A stretch of DNA of 64,000 nucleotides, taken from positions 124,001 to 188,000 of the forward strand of contig NZ_AP019773.1 of the NCBI RefSeq assembly GCF_009936175.1, given 5' to 3'. This stretch comes from Bartonella quintana (GTDB lineage Bacteria > Pseudomonadota > Alphaproteobacteria > Rhizobiales > Rhizobiaceae). Shown here piece after piece: positions 39,900 through 50,574 of this stretch. The translations under genes and the position numbers were made by a program. The notes beneath the pieces were generated by a model, which was given only the letters and a program-made list of their open reading frames with translations, searched no databases and was not told the origin of the DNA. Each line of letters begins with the position of its first letter. Position 1 is the first letter of the stretch.

Positions 39900-42800
39900 A
39901 TGAATCAGGAATTTAGCACGAAACAGCCTAGAGCACAGGTGGAGCAAGGTGGTATAATCACCTTATTTATTCGCAGGCCAGTTTTTACCTTTGTTTTGAA
40001 TGCCATAATCGTAATTGCGGGGTTTGCTGCGTGGCTGAACGTTGATGTACGTGAACTTCCGGATGTTGATACTCCAGTGACAACAATTGTGACAGCTTTT
40101 GCTGGAGCATCCGCGGAAACAATTGATCGTGAAGTTACGAAAATTATAGAGGACGCCGTTTCTCGTGTTTCAGGTGTTAAAACAATTTCTTCAACTTCTT
40201 CTTTTGGTCGTTCACGTGTGGAGCTTCATTTTAATGTCGGTGTTGATTTAAATGTTGCAGCATCTGACATTCGTGATGCTCTTTCTCGTATTGCTTATTC
40301 TTTACCAAAAAATGCGGATTCACCTCTGATCATTAAAGCAGATTCTAACGCTGCTGCGATGATGTATTTGGTTGTAACTTCATCAACGATGAATATTGAT
40401 GATTTAACAATGGTTGTAGACGATCAAATTGTTGATGCACTTTCTGCCGTTGATGGTGTTGGTGATGTACAGGTTGATAGTGCGCGCACGAAGATTTTTC
40501 AAATTGATGTTGATCAAACAAGGCTTGCGAGCTATGGTTTGACCGTGGCGGATATTTCACGTGTTCTTGCTGATATGACAACGGATGTTCCGGTGGGGTC
40601 ATTGCGCAATTCTAAGCAAGCTTTAATTGTCCGTGCTACTGCGCGTTTAAAAACACCAGAAGCTTTTGAACAAGTTGTTTTAAAACCTCATGTGCGTCTT
40701 GGTGATGTTGCGCATGTTACTTTGTCACCTGATGTAGAAACAGTTATTCTTCGTATCAACGGGAAGACAGGAATTGGGTTGGGGATTGTGCGTAAAGCGC
40801 AATCTAATACTCTTAATATTTCTCAGGGCATTCGAACGGTTGTCGATCATCTCAAAAGTGTTATTCCTTCTTCTGTGCATATAAGCATTATTAGTGATGA
40901 TGCACTTTTTATTAAGAGTGCACTTCATGAAGTTGAGGTTGCATTGGTTATTGCTGTTCTCAGTGTTATCTTGATTATTTTTCTTTTTCTGAGAGATTTT
41001 CGTATAACGCTCATTCCCGCCTTATCTATTCCTGTGGCTTTAATTGGTACAATTGCTGCCATTTACCTTGTAGGATTTTCGTTGAATATTCTTACATTTT
41101 TAGGACTTGTTTTGGCAACGGGGCTTGTGGTAGATGACGCGATTGTTGTTCTTGAAAATATTGTTCGATGGCGCAATATGGGGTTAGGTCCTCGGGCGGC
41201 GGCGGTGCTCGGAACACGAGAAGTGTTTTTTGCCGTTTTAGCAACAACATTGACTTTAGTCGCTGTTTTTGTACCTATTTCTTTTCTTCCTGGGCAAGTT
41301 GGAGGACTTTTTAGAGAATTTGGTTTTGTGTTGGCAATTTCTATTCTTCTTTCTTCGATTGTTGCTTTAACACTTTGTCCTATGTTGGCCTCACGCTTTC
41401 TTAAGGAATATGCTGAGAGTAATGAGGAAGGGGCGCGTCATTTTACTTTTTTGTATAAATTGGGCTCTTTTTTTAGCAAGGGGTATGCGTATAGTCTGCA
41501 TAAATGTTTGGGAAGACCTTGGACCGTTGTCTTTGCTTCGCTTGTTTTTGCTGGTCTTTGTGTTGAGGGCTATATGAAGTTGCAACAAGAATTGACGCCT
41601 GCAGAAGATAGAGCCTTTATCTTTTTGGTTATTAATGGACCACAGGGTATTTCGACACAATATTTGAATGAGCAGGTAGAGCAAATTGAGACGAGTTTAC
41701 AACCTTTACGTGATTCTGGAGAGATTGTTAACAGTTACTCTATCGCCGGCGTTGGTGGTTCACCCAATACCGCTTTTTTGATTTTGTTGCTTTCATCTTG
41801 GGATAAGCGTTTGCGGAGTCAACAAGAGATCGTGGAAGATGTTAATGCAAAGGTTAGACGGTTTCCAGCAGTTTTTGTGTTTGCTGTGCAGGGAAATTCT
41901 TTAGGTGTTAGAGGAACCGGTCAAGGATTACAGTTTGCAATTCTTGGAAATGATTATACAAAATTACAGCCAATTGCTGATAAGCTTGTGAGTGCTTTGC
42001 GAGCTGACCCGCATTTTATTGGCCCACGGCTTACTGTTGATGCAACGCAACCACAATTTTTTATTGAAATTAATCGAGAAAAAGCCTCTGATTTAGGAAT
42101 TGATATCACCAATTTGGGCAATACATTACAAGCAATGTTGGATGGGAAAAAAATTGGTTCTGTTTATGTGGATGACCATGCTTATGATGTTAAACTAACA
42201 TCGCGTAAGAATCCTATTAATAATCCTCATGATTTGGAAAATATTTTTTTAAAAACCAAAGGCGATCAATATGTTCCTTTATCGGTTATTGCGTACTTGC
42301 ATGAAAAAGCCATTGCGCCTCAATTAAAACGAGAGAAACGCATGAGTGCCATTGTTTTAAGCGCAAATCTTGCTCCAGGTGTCGTTTTAGGGAGCGCTTA
42401 TCAGACTGTGCAGAAAATCGCTGCTCCTTTGTTGTCAGAGGGAAATTATATTGTTCCTTTGGGGGAAGCCGCTACACTTGGTGAAACATCTTCCAATTTT
42501 ATGATTGTTTTTGGAATGGCCTTTGTGATTATTCTATTGGTTTTGGCTGCACAATTTGAAAGTTTTGTTTCAGGATTTATTATTATGGCTACTGTCCCAT
42601 TAGCGGTTGGTTGTGCTATAATTTCTATGCTTTTAAGTGGAGTAAGTCTTAATATTTACAGTCAAATTGGTTTAATTTTGTTGGTTGGGGTTATGGCTAA
42701 AAATGGTATTCTTATTGTTGAATTTGCAGACCAGTTACGTGATCAAGGTAAAAGCGTGCGTGAAGCTATAGAAAAAGCAGCAAATATTCGTCTTCGTCCA

Positions 42801-43025
42801 GTTTGTATGACAATGATTTGTGCTATCTTAGGGGGGATTCCTTTGGTTTTAGCCAAAGGTGCTGGTGCAGAAGCACGTATAGCTTTAGGTTGGGTTATCG
42901 TTGGTGGTTTGGGTTTAGCAACTATTTTTACGCTTTATGTCACACCGGTTGTTTATCTCTTTCTTGGTCGTTTTGTGAGACCAAAATCAGAAGAAGCTAC
43001 ACGCTTAATAAGAGAACTCAGCTAA
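39900..43025 (+). CDS. RND family multidrug efflux permease
   Basis: A 1041-residue inner-membrane proton-driven exporter of the HAE/AcrB superfamily. Twelve membrane helices and two large periplasmic loops are visible. The proton-relay residues are in place: the Asp pair of TM4 in LVLATGLVVDDAIVVLEN, and the Lys of TM10 in LVGVMAKNGILIVEFADQL. GxxxD-type segments such as FLPGQVGGLFREF are typical. It forms an operon with the adaptor 22 bp upstream. The substrate cannot be read from the sequence; bile salts, host peptides and drugs are common for the family. Confidence 0.94.
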   Translation: MNQEFSTKQPRAQVEQGGIITLFIRRPVFTFVLNAIIVIAGFAAWLNVDVRELPDVDTPVTTIVTAFAGASAETIDREVTKIIEDAVSRVSGVKTISSTSSFGRSRVELHFNVGVDLNVAASDIRDALSRIAYSLPKNADSPLIIKADSNAAAMMYLVVTSSTMNIDDLTMVVDDQIVDALSAVDGVGDVQVDSARTKIFQIDVDQTRLASYGLTVADISRVLADMTTDVPVGSLRNSKQALIVRATARLKTPEAFEQVVLKPHVRLGDVAHVTLSPDVETVILRINGKTGIGLGIVRKAQSNTLNISQGIRTVVDHLKSVIPSSVHISIISDDALFIKSALHEVEVALVIAVLSVILIIFLFLRDFRITLIPALSIPVALIGTIAAIYLVGFSLNILTFLGLVLATGLVVDDAIVVLENIVRWRNMGLGPRAAAVLGTREVFFAVLATTLTLVAVFVPISFLPGQVGGLFREFGFVLAISILLSSIVALTLCPMLASRFLKEYAESNEEGARHFTFLYKLGSFFSKGYAYSLHKCLGRPWTVVFASLVFAGLCVEGYMKLQQELTPAEDRAFIFLVINGPQGISTQYLNEQVEQIETSLQPLRDSGEIVNSYSIAGVGGSPNTAFLILLLSSWDKRLRSQQEIVEDVNAKVRRFPAVFVFAVQGNSLGVRGTGQGLQFAILGNDYTKLQPIADKLVSALRADPHFIGPRLTVDATQPQFFIEINREKASDLGIDITNLGNTLQAMLDGKKIGSVYVDDHAYDVKLTSRKNPINNPHDLENIFLKTKGDQYVPLSVIAYLHEKAIAPQLKREKRMSAIVLSANLAPGVVLGSAYQTVQKIAAPLLSEGNYIVPLGEAATLGETSSNFMIVFGMAFVIILLVLAAQFESFVSGFIIMATVPLAVGCAIISMLLSGVSLNIYSQIGLILLVGVMAKNGILIVEFADQLRDQGKSVREAIEKAANIRLRPVCMTMICAILGGIPLVLAKGAGAEARIALGWVIVGGLGLATIFTLYVTPVVYLFLGRFVRPKSEEATRLIRELS

Positions 43026-43216
43026 GCTGAATGATTTATCTGGTAGGAAATATTTGATAATTTTTTTATTTTCGTTTTAAAAATGTCGTTTTCAGGTCTT
43101 ACCTTTGCACTTTTTCCACCATTTCATTGGGTGTATGAAGAGTACAAATTAGTTGCAATAAAGGAGAAATTCTCTGTTTTATTATTGTTTGTGTGTAGAT
43201 TTAATTGTTAATAACC

Positions 43217-44896
43217 ATGTGGTATAAGTTCATGGGAGATAGTTTATCAATTCGAAATGAAAAAGCTTTTGAGGAAGCTTTGCAAGCTTTAAGAAGGCAC
43301 GCCACAAAGGATGGCGTTTATGATATTCGTCGACATTTCGTAGAGGATGAACAGCGTTTTTCCCATTTTTCTTTAAGGCTTGATGATCTCCTTTTCGATT
43401 TTTCGAAGTGTGGTATAACATTTAAAACCTTGCAACTTCTAGATGATTTGGCTGTTGCAGCGAATGTGCTAGGTAGGCGTGAGGCAATGTTTTCTGGTAA
43501 AGCCATTAACACAACGGAGAAGCGTTCAGTTCTTCATATTGCATTACGTATGCCTACTGACGAAGTTTTCATGTTGGATGGTCATGATCTTGTTCGGGAT
43601 ATTCAGGATGTTCTTGCTCATATGGAAAGATTTTCTGAAATGGTGCGCGATGGCAGCTATAAGGGGAACACCGGTGAGAAGATAATCAATATTGTGAACA
43701 TTGGTATTGGGGGCTCTGATCTTGGACCTGCAATGGTCACACATGCTTTAAAACCTTATCATGATGGTCCGCATTGCCATTTTGTTTCTAATGCTGACAC
43801 TGCTCATATTTCTGATACTCTCTCTGTTTTGAATCCGGCAACAACGCTGTTTATTATTGCCTCTAAAACTTTTACGACGGTTGAAACAATTGCAAATGCT
43901 CAAGTTGCACGTCAATGGATTATTTCACATTTAGGGGAAGAAGCTGTTTGCAGGCATTTTGTTGCTGTTTCAAGTGCGCTTGATAAGGTAGCAGAATTTG
44001 GCATAGATTCTTCAAGAATCTTTAAATTTTGGGATTGGGTTGGAGGGCGTTATTCGATTTGGTCGGCCATTGGTCTTGTTGTAATGTTAGCAATAGGCGG
44101 TCAGAATTTTCGCCAGTTTCTCAACGGTGCTCAGCAGATGGATCGACATTTTAAGATTGCACCCTTGCATAAAAATATTCCTATTCGATTTGCGCTTTTA
44201 GGGTTTTGGCATCGTGTTGTTTGTGGTTATGCATCACGTGCTATTATTCCTTATGCACAGCGTTTAGCGCGCTTTCCAGCTTATTTGCAACAACTTGATA
44301 TGGAATCAAATGGTAAGCAGGTTTCTTTGGATGGAAAAACGTTAAATTTTTCAAGTGGTCCGGTTGTTTGGGGTGATTCAGGGACAAACGGGCAACATGC
44401 TTTTTTTCAGCTTTTGCATCAAGGAACAGATGTTATTCCTGTGGAATTTATTTTATTTATAAAAGGGCATGAGCAAGATTTACATCCTATGTATGATATA
44501 TTGGTAGCAAACTGTTTAGCGCAATCAAAAGCCTTGATGAAGGGACGTAGTGTTGAAGATGTTCGGCGTATTCTCGTAAAAAGTGGAATTGATGTGCATG
44601 AGACAGAGAAACTAGCACTTCATAAAAGTTTTGAGGGAAATCGTCCCAGTATTATGCTAGTTCAGGATTTATTGACACCTTTTACGCTCGGCCGTCTCAT
44701 TGCACTTTATGAGCATCGTATTTTTGTCGAAGGTATTTTGATGAATATTAATTCATTTGATCAATGGGGCGTTGAATTTGGTAAAGAATTAGCAAATGAA
44801 TTGTTACCAATTCTGCGTGGAGAAAACAAAGCGAATAATCGCGATAGCTCCACATTAGGGTTGTTGGCATATATTCAGACAAGACGTGAAGAATAA
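43217..44896 (+). CDS. pgi: Glucose-6-phosphate isomerase
   Basis: Pgi interconverts glucose-6-phosphate and fructose-6-phosphate. I start at ATG 43217 (559 residues); TTG 43205 or ATG 43232 are alternatives, and none has a strong ribosome binding site. Signature segments are NIGIGGSDLGPAMV, ASKTFTTVETIANAQ, DWVGGRYSIWSAIGL, QLDMESNGK, the catalytic GDSGTNGQHAFFQLLHQG and the lysine in HKSFEGNRPS. Length and motifs indicate a full enzyme. Confidence 0.95.
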   Translation: MWYKFMGDSLSIRNEKAFEEALQALRRHATKDGVYDIRRHFVEDEQRFSHFSLRLDDLLFDFSKCGITFKTLQLLDDLAVAANVLGRREAMFSGKAINTTEKRSVLHIALRMPTDEVFMLDGHDLVRDIQDVLAHMERFSEMVRDGSYKGNTGEKIINIVNIGIGGSDLGPAMVTHALKPYHDGPHCHFVSNADTAHISDTLSVLNPATTLFIIASKTFTTVETIANAQVARQWIISHLGEEAVCRHFVAVSSALDKVAEFGIDSSRIFKFWDWVGGRYSIWSAIGLVVMLAIGGQNFRQFLNGAQQMDRHFKIAPLHKNIPIRFALLGFWHRVVCGYASRAIIPYAQRLARFPAYLQQLDMESNGKQVSLDGKTLNFSSGPVVWGDSGTNGQHAFFQLLHQGTDVIPVEFILFIKGHEQDLHPMYDILVANCLAQSKALMKGRSVEDVRRILVKSGIDVHETEKLALHKSFEGNRPSIMLVQDLLTPFTLGRLIALYEHRIFVEGILMNINSFDQWGVEFGKELANELLPILRGENKANNRDSSTLGLLAYIQTRREE

Positions 44897-44933
44897 AGAT
44901 ATTTTAATGAATGCTTACTTTAAGCTGATACTT

Positions 44934-45023
44934 TGGCGGAGAGAGAGGGATTTGAACCCCCGATAGAGTTGCCCCTATGCCGCATTTCGAGTGCGGTGCT
45001 TTCAACCACTCAGCCATCTCTCC
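44934..45023 (-). tRNA. tRNA-Ser (anticodon CGA)
   Basis: A 90-nt minus-strand cloverleaf with acceptor GGAGAGA/TCTCTCC, anticodon stem CCGCA-loop CTCGAAA-TGCGG giving CGA, a long variable arm (CATAGGGGCAACTCTATC region) typical of class II tRNAs, T arm GGTTCAAATCC and an encoded CCA. Decodes UCG. Confidence 0.95.
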
Positions 45024-45307
45024 ACATAAAAGTGCAACAAAATTTTACACTGTTTGAGTGTATGGGGGTAGATAACCTTCAATTGTTTTTAGTACAACCC
45101 CTTTTTTGCTTTTTTGTGGGACTTTATTGACAGAGAATGGAAATTCCGTCATATGTACCCAAAATACAAGCGCGGGAAATTTGCGTATATTTGTGAGAGA
45201 GAAATTCATCTCTCTTTAAATCTATTACGACTGATAAAAAGCAGCCTATTTTCCCTTATTTATAAGGCAAAATCAAATAAGAGCTGGGGTGAACGAAAGG
45301 ATAAAAA

Positions 45308-45799
45308 ATGTTCGCAGTCATTAAAACTGGTGGTAAGCAATACCATGTTGTTGCTAACCAGGTGGTGAAAGTTGAAAAAGTTATTGGTAATGCCGGTGAT
45401 GTTGTTGAATTCAATGATATATTGATGGTTGGGCAAGAGGATAATGCGATTATTGGTGCACCCGTTGTTGCCGATGCTTTGGTTACGGCTGAGATTATAA
45501 AGCAGGCACGTGCGCGTAAGGTTATCTCATTTAAGAAGCGCCGTCGTCAAAATTCGAAATGCACTCGTGGTCATCGTCAAGAAGTGACAATACTTCGTAT
45601 TTTAGAAATTTTAACAGGTGGTTTAAAGCCTAAAAGAGCAGTTGCAAAGCCAATTAAAGAGGAAGCAGCTGTATTAAAAGAAACGACAAAGAAAACAAAA
45701 GCAACTGTTTCTATTAAAAAAACTGCAAAAAAACCTTCTGAAAAAAAGTCCGCAACACAAAAGAAAGCGGCTGAAATTTCGAATAGTAAAGAAGATTAA
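45308..45799 (+). CDS. rplU: 50S ribosomal protein L21 with extended basic tail
   Basis: L21 binds 23S rRNA. The first 103 residues are a standard L21: [40 protein letters not shown] and the ending that follows. The product continues to 163 residues with a Lys/Ala/Thr-rich tail ([20 protein letters not shown]), longer than the usual ~103. Start ATG 45308 with GAACGAAAGG upstream; rpmA follows after 12 bp. Confidence 0.96.
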   Translation: MFAVIKTGGKQYHVVANQVVKVEKVIGNAGDVVEFNDILMVGQEDNAIIGAPVVADALVTAEIIKQARARKVISFKKRRRQNSKCTRGHRQEVTILRILEILTGGLKPKRAVAKPIKEEAAVLKETTKKTKATVSIKKTAKKPSEKKSATQKKAAEISNSKED

Positions 45800-45811
45800 A
45801 GGAGAACGTTC

Positions 45812-46081
45812 ATGGCACATAAAAAAGCTGGTGGTTCCTCGCGTAATGGTCGCGATTCAGAATCGAAACGTCTTGGCGTTAAAAAATTTGGTGGTGAAAC
45901 CGTTATCGCTGGAAATATTATTATTCGCCAGCGTGGGACGCGCTGGCATCCTGGTGACAATGTCGGCATTGGAAAAGACCATACCCTTTTTGCCCTGTCA
46001 AATGGAGTGGTCTCTTTTCAAAGAAAAGCGAATAACCGTTCGTACGTCTCAGTCGTTTCTATGGTGGAGGCAAAAGAGTAA
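45812..46081 (+). CDS. rpmA: 50S ribosomal protein L27
   Basis: L27 reaches the peptidyl transferase centre with its N-terminal tail. The 89-residue product starts [20 protein letters not shown], with [10 protein letters not shown] and [19 protein letters not shown], typical of the family. Co-transcribed with rplU. A small hairpin (ACTTC-GATTTT-GAAGT at 46109-46124) followed by CTTTT may end the transcript. Confidence 0.97.
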   Translation: MAHKKAGGSSRNGRDSESKRLGVKKFGGETVIAGNIIIRQRGTRWHPGDNVGIGKDHTLFALSNGVVSFQRKANNRSYVSVVSMVEAKE

Positions 46082-46130
46082 GCCGTAATATTACCAATAT
46101 TTTGTTAGACTTCGATTTTGAAGTTCTTTT

Positions 46131-47510
46131 AGCACTAGAAAGGAAAGGCAAGATGGTGTCTTTCTTTTTTTTTACTCTATGATATAATACAAAGTGGATA
46201 GTATGTGAAGGAAACTAAAAAACAAAACTAGGAGAAGTGTTTTTCTTTAAATAACAAAAAGATAGGATTTTACGTTTTTCTGTACTGAAGACATTGATGT
46301 GATGATGGAACTTTCTGGTAATCGGTTATAATATGATACAGAAAGTGTGCTTTCTCTCTGTGCGCGAAAAAGTGCCAAGCAATTTATTGTTAGAGAATTG
46401 TAGAGGAATTCAAATAGAGCATTTGCGCGGTCATGTTAGTGAAGACTAAGCCAGTTTATTGGCTACAGTGATGTTCATAATGATCATAATATTCTTTGGG
46501 CGGGGGTGGATATTTAGGCTATCCGTTTAGAAGAGAAGGAATATGTAAAAGAGGCTATAAGAGCATTGATCAAAGTTGCTTTGGGTATATGTACATTGAA
46601 AGATTTTCAGGAAATTGAGGGTGAAATTGTGCTATTAAGGGGACTTAGTCTGAAGATATCAAAATGACCTACGTGCAATCAGCTACATCAAGAGTACTTT
46701 TTGATCTATCTGTTTTTGAGCGTTATGATAAAATCTGTCAGCATGAGAGAAAAGATTGATTTAAGGTAAAAATTTTTGATTTGAGTGCCTTATTTATCTT
46801 GTTTATCGAAGTATCTAGAAATTCAGGTCATTTTTGAAGCTCTGCTTGATTATAGCTGTCGAGGATGCTGGTTGTTGGTGTATAGATTTTGCGGATGCGT
46901 AGACAGAATGCATCGTACGGTTGCGATATTTATTTGAGAAAAGGAAGCCTATCTGTAGTCAGGGTTGTGTCTTGAAGATTTTGTGTTGTGAGATATTTAG
47001 GCTGCGTAGAATCTTAAAGACGGACTGCTTGTAGCAATTTTTGATCATATAATGAATCGGAAAGGAGCAAGTGCTGGTTGCTCAGTTTTAGGAGAGTAAG
47101 TTAAGATGTTAGCTGAAATTGCAGGTGATTGGGGTATTCTGCTTTCTTATATGAGAAATAATGACAAAGCTATGTTGAATAACTTGGGATGGTGAGAGCA
47201 TTTTTAAAAAGTAGCTTTTCAATTGGTTGGACAGAGCATTTATTTTTTTGAAGTAAAGAGGAAGAGTCAGGTTTGCTTATGATGGCTTTAAGTAACCCAA
47301 GTAGATGACCAATATCTAATCATTTAATGAACTACGTTAGAGTTTTAAAACGCTTCACTTAAGTTATATTCTTTAAAACAAAGGAAATTTGCGTGGCTGT
47401 TTATCTTTGTATTTTAGGAAATGCGGTTTTGAACCGAAGTTTATTAGAAACATTCATGCTCAAACGTGAGACAGTTTAAATTCATGATGAGATGTGAGGA
47501 AGTATAAGCA
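46131..47510. other. Decayed region between rpmA and the PTS gene
   Basis: About 1.4 kb where short coding-like stretches in several plus-strand frames are broken by stops, for example IRALIKVALGICTLKDF near 46560-46610 and MLAEIAGDWGILLSYM at 47106-47153. They look like one or more decayed genes, but I could not assign a family. In other rhizobia an acetyltransferase gene and obgE often follow rpmA; I could not match either here. Confidence 0.4.
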
Positions 47511-50021
47511 ATGAATACAGGTTTTAATGAGATAGAAATCTTATCGATAAGATCTGTAAAACTTGCAGCTGCTTTTGATCATAAAAATGATGCGATTCAC
47601 GCTGCAGCTGAATTGCTTGTGCAGATTGGCGCAGTTGACAAATGTTATTTAGCTAGCATGCTGAAACGCGAAGCAGTAACGAATACTTGGCTTGGGAATG
47701 GTATAGCAATTCCCCATGGAATGGTTGAAAATCGTGATTTGATTATCAGAGATGCTGTTGCTGTTGTACAGATTCCTGCTGGTGTTGAGTGGCGGGATGG
47801 AAATAAAGCACGTTTGGTCATTGCCATTGCAGCTTGCCCAGATCGCTATATAGAGATTTGCAAAAAATTGATGCGTCTTTTATTTAATAAAGAGCAACTT
47901 GAAGCACTTTCAACAACTGCGGACAGACAGCAGATTGTTACAACACTGTTTGGTCAAGATCAAGATACGGAGAGCGGGAGGACTTTTATTGGTGACCTTT
48001 CAGTATGTCAGGAATGGACTTTAGATTATCCAAGTGGTCTTCATGCGCGACCAGCTTCTCTTTGGGTTGACTTTGCAAAAAAAGCTCAGAGCTCTATCAG
48101 AGTTCGCCGTGGTCAATATGCCGTTGAAATGAAAAATTTGGTTGGTTTATTACAATTAGGAGCAAAAAACGGTGATGTTCTTATTTTTTCAACGGATGCT
48201 TTAGAAGGTGCGCAACTTCTTGAGGAAGCAATTTCTGTTGTGAAAAAAGTGAGCATAAGTGAAAAATGTGTGATAAGAGAAATGGAAGCTCAAACCAAGA
48301 CTTTTCATAGTTGGTATCCGCGCTCGGGGCAAAGAGGCCTTTCTGGTATTGGGGTAAGTCCAGGGTTAGCTCTTGGTAAGATTTTCGTTTTAAGGCAGAA
48401 TGACATTTCCATAACGGACCAGCCAACTGGTTTTGTAGCGGGCACGGTATGTCTTGAAAATGCTCTTACAAAAACAAAACATAAAATGGCATCAATTATT
48501 GATGATATCACAGCGCGTATGGGGGCGGATTCTGCTGCGATTTTTTCTGCGCAAATGGTTTTGCTTGAAGATGAAAATCTGATAGCTCAAGCTTGTCGTT
48601 TTATGGCAGAAGGTCATGGTGTGGCTTGGTCTTGGGATAGAGCAGTTCGGCAGTTTGCAGATATGCTTTCTAAGGTAGATAATCCTTTATTAGCAGCACG
48701 TGCTGTTAATTTAGTTGATGTTGGTCGTCGTGTTCTAGGCGAAATCAATCCATCGTATAGATCATTCTTTTTAAATGATATCCCACCTGAGGTTATTCTT
48801 GTTACAGATGATTTATCTCCTTCTGATGTAGCTCAGCTTGATTGTACAAAAGTGCACGGATTAGCAACAGCATGGGGAGGGCCACTGTCTCATACAGCTA
48901 TTCTAGCACGCACTCTTGGTATTCCAATGGTTGTTGCTGCGGGTGTTGATGTTTTAGCAATTGAACGTGATATTCAGGCCATCATTGATGGTGATAACGG
49001 GTTTATATATCTTCATCCTACTCTTGAAGATATGGAAGAAGCTCAAAAACAGATGAGCATTGTTGCGCAAAAGCGTGATAGTGGGGTATGCGCGTGTAGA
49101 TTACCAGTGCAAACGACAGATGGTCAAAGAATTCGTATCATGGCTAATGTCAATTACGCAAATCAGGTTCCTGTTGCACTTGATTTGGGAGCCGAAGGTG
49201 TTGGACTCATGCGTACAGAGTTTTTGTTTATAGATAGTCCAAACATTCCGGATGAAGATGCACAACTTGATGTATATCGAGCGATGATTGCAGCTGTGGG
49301 AGGAGATAAGCCATTAATTATTCGTGCGCTCGATATTGGAGGGGATAAACAGGTTACACATTTACATTTATCTAAAGAGAACAATCCCTTTTTAGGTGTT
49401 CGGGGAACACGGCTTTTGCTACGTCGACGTGATCTTTTGGTTCCCCAGTTGCGTGCTCTGTATCGAGCAGCAAAAGAGGGGGGTGATCTATGGATTTTAT
49501 TTCCAATGGTCATGTCTGTTTCAGAGATTTTTGCCATGAAAAAGATCGCAGAAGAAATTCAGAACGATATTGGTGCACCAAAATTGAAATTTGGTATTAT
49601 GATTGAAGTTCCGGCAGCTGCTATTATGGCAGATATTTTGAGTGCTCATGTTGATTTTTTCTCGATTGGAACTAACGACTTAACTCAGTATACAATGGCT
49701 GTTGATCGACAAAATCCTCATCTTGTGTCTGAAGCTGATAGTCTTGATCCAGCGGTTTTGCGTATGATTAACTACACTATCCAGGGTGCAGCAAAACATA
49801 AATGTTGGGTTAGTGTGTGTGGCGGTATGGCTGGAGATCCTTTTGCAGCGATGATTTTGACGGGATTAGGGATTCATGAACTTTCCATGATATCTTGTGA
49901 TATTTCTTCAGTAAAAGCGTGTTTGCAAGCGCATAGTTTTGAAGATATGAAAATTTTAGCAAAAAAAGCGTTACAGTGCGAAACTGCGGGAGCTGTACGT
50001 GCCCTTAGAAATGATATTTAG
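47511..50021 (+). CDS. Multiphosphoryl transfer protein (PTS EIIA-HPr-EI fusion, FruB/FPr type)
   Basis: One 836-residue polypeptide carries three phosphotransfer modules in order. EIIA of the fructose/mannitol class covers about 1-150, with the phosphorylated His69 in NGIAIPHG. HPr covers about 165-250, with His178 in GLHARPAS. Enzyme I covers about 275-830, with His461 in WGGPLSHTAI, the PEP-binding VGLMRTEFLF, GIMIEVPAA and the catalytic Cys in VSVCGGMAGDP. It could move phosphate from PEP through to its own EIIA. No sugar-specific EIIBC gene or 1-phosphofructokinase is intact beside it, so the acceptor is unknown. ATG 47511 is preceded by GAGGAAG. Confidence 0.93.
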   Translation: MNTGFNEIEILSIRSVKLAAAFDHKNDAIHAAAELLVQIGAVDKCYLASMLKREAVTNTWLGNGIAIPHGMVENRDLIIRDAVAVVQIPAGVEWRDGNKARLVIAIAACPDRYIEICKKLMRLLFNKEQLEALSTTADRQQIVTTLFGQDQDTESGRTFIGDLSVCQEWTLDYPSGLHARPASLWVDFAKKAQSSIRVRRGQYAVEMKNLVGLLQLGAKNGDVLIFSTDALEGAQLLEEAISVVKKVSISEKCVIREMEAQTKTFHSWYPRSGQRGLSGIGVSPGLALGKIFVLRQNDISITDQPTGFVAGTVCLENALTKTKHKMASIIDDITARMGADSAAIFSAQMVLLEDENLIAQACRFMAEGHGVAWSWDRAVRQFADMLSKVDNPLLAARAVNLVDVGRRVLGEINPSYRSFFLNDIPPEVILVTDDLSPSDVAQLDCTKVHGLATAWGGPLSHTAILARTLGIPMVVAAGVDVLAIERDIQAIIDGDNGFIYLHPTLEDMEEAQKQMSIVAQKRDSGVCACRLPVQTTDGQRIRIMANVNYANQVPVALDLGAEGVGLMRTEFLFIDSPNIPDEDAQLDVYRAMIAAVGGDKPLIIRALDIGGDKQVTHLHLSKENNPFLGVRGTRLLLRRRDLLVPQLRALYRAAKEGGDLWILFPMVMSVSEIFAMKKIAEEIQNDIGAPKLKFGIMIEVPAAAIMADILSAHVDFFSIGTNDLTQYTMAVDRQNPHLVSEADSLDPAVLRMINYTIQGAAKHKCWVSVCGGMAGDPFAAMILTGLGIHELSMISCDISSVKACLQAHSFEDMKILAKKALQCETAGAVRALRNDI

Positions 50022-50484
50022 AAATGATATAAGGTAATGGGAAATTTTAAGAGGGGAGAGTTTGTCAATTCTGCAATTTGGTAAGCAATTAGATTATAAA
50101 TTATTTTTGTTGGAATGAAGTTTATTATCCCCGTGAAGCGTGTTTAATATCGGAGATCAAGAAGGTTTATGTAGCTGCTTATGTTGCTGATTATGAGATA
50201 CAATTAGTGGTAATAAATAGGTGGTGTTTTTCATGCTTTAGTTTTTGAAGAAACGTTGAGTGAAGAGGTGCGTAAACGAACGTGAAAATTGTTGATTTAT
50301 GATCGTCCAATTATTGCCTTTTACAGGTCTATCCACGGAAAAAGTTACTTCTTAAAAATGAAGGATGTATTTGTTATTCAACAAGTATCCTATCTTCTTT
50401 TGGTAGATGAAGTCATTTTTTGAGTTTTGAGTGTATAGTTTAAGCTTGCAGGTTCTTTCTTTCTGGGTATAGTGCGGACTCTCT
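50022..50484. other. Gene-free stretch between the PTS gene and tRNA-Ser
   Basis: About 460 bp with no intact gene and no assignable remnant. In other genomes fruK and fruA would lie next to such a PTS gene; I do not find their motifs here. Confidence 0.45.
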
Positions 50485-50574
50485 GGAGAGGTGGCCGAGT
50501 GGTTGAAGGCGCACGCCTGGAACGCGTGTATATAGGAAACTATATCGAGGGTTCGAATCCCTCTCTCTCCGCCA
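50485..50574 (+). tRNA. tRNA-Ser (anticodon GGA)
   Basis: A 90-nt cloverleaf: acceptor GGAGAGG/CTCTCTCC region, D arm GCCGAGTGGTTGAAGGC, anticodon stem CACGC-loop CTGGAAC-GCGTG giving GGA, a long class II variable arm (TATATAGGAAACTATATC), T arm GGTTCGAATCC and encoded CCA. Decodes UCC/UCU. Confidence 0.96.

Noticed and set aside
46837..46857. ATCTAGAAATTCAGG as a second Irr-type site
   Set aside because: Only one half-site matches, and there is no intact promoter context.
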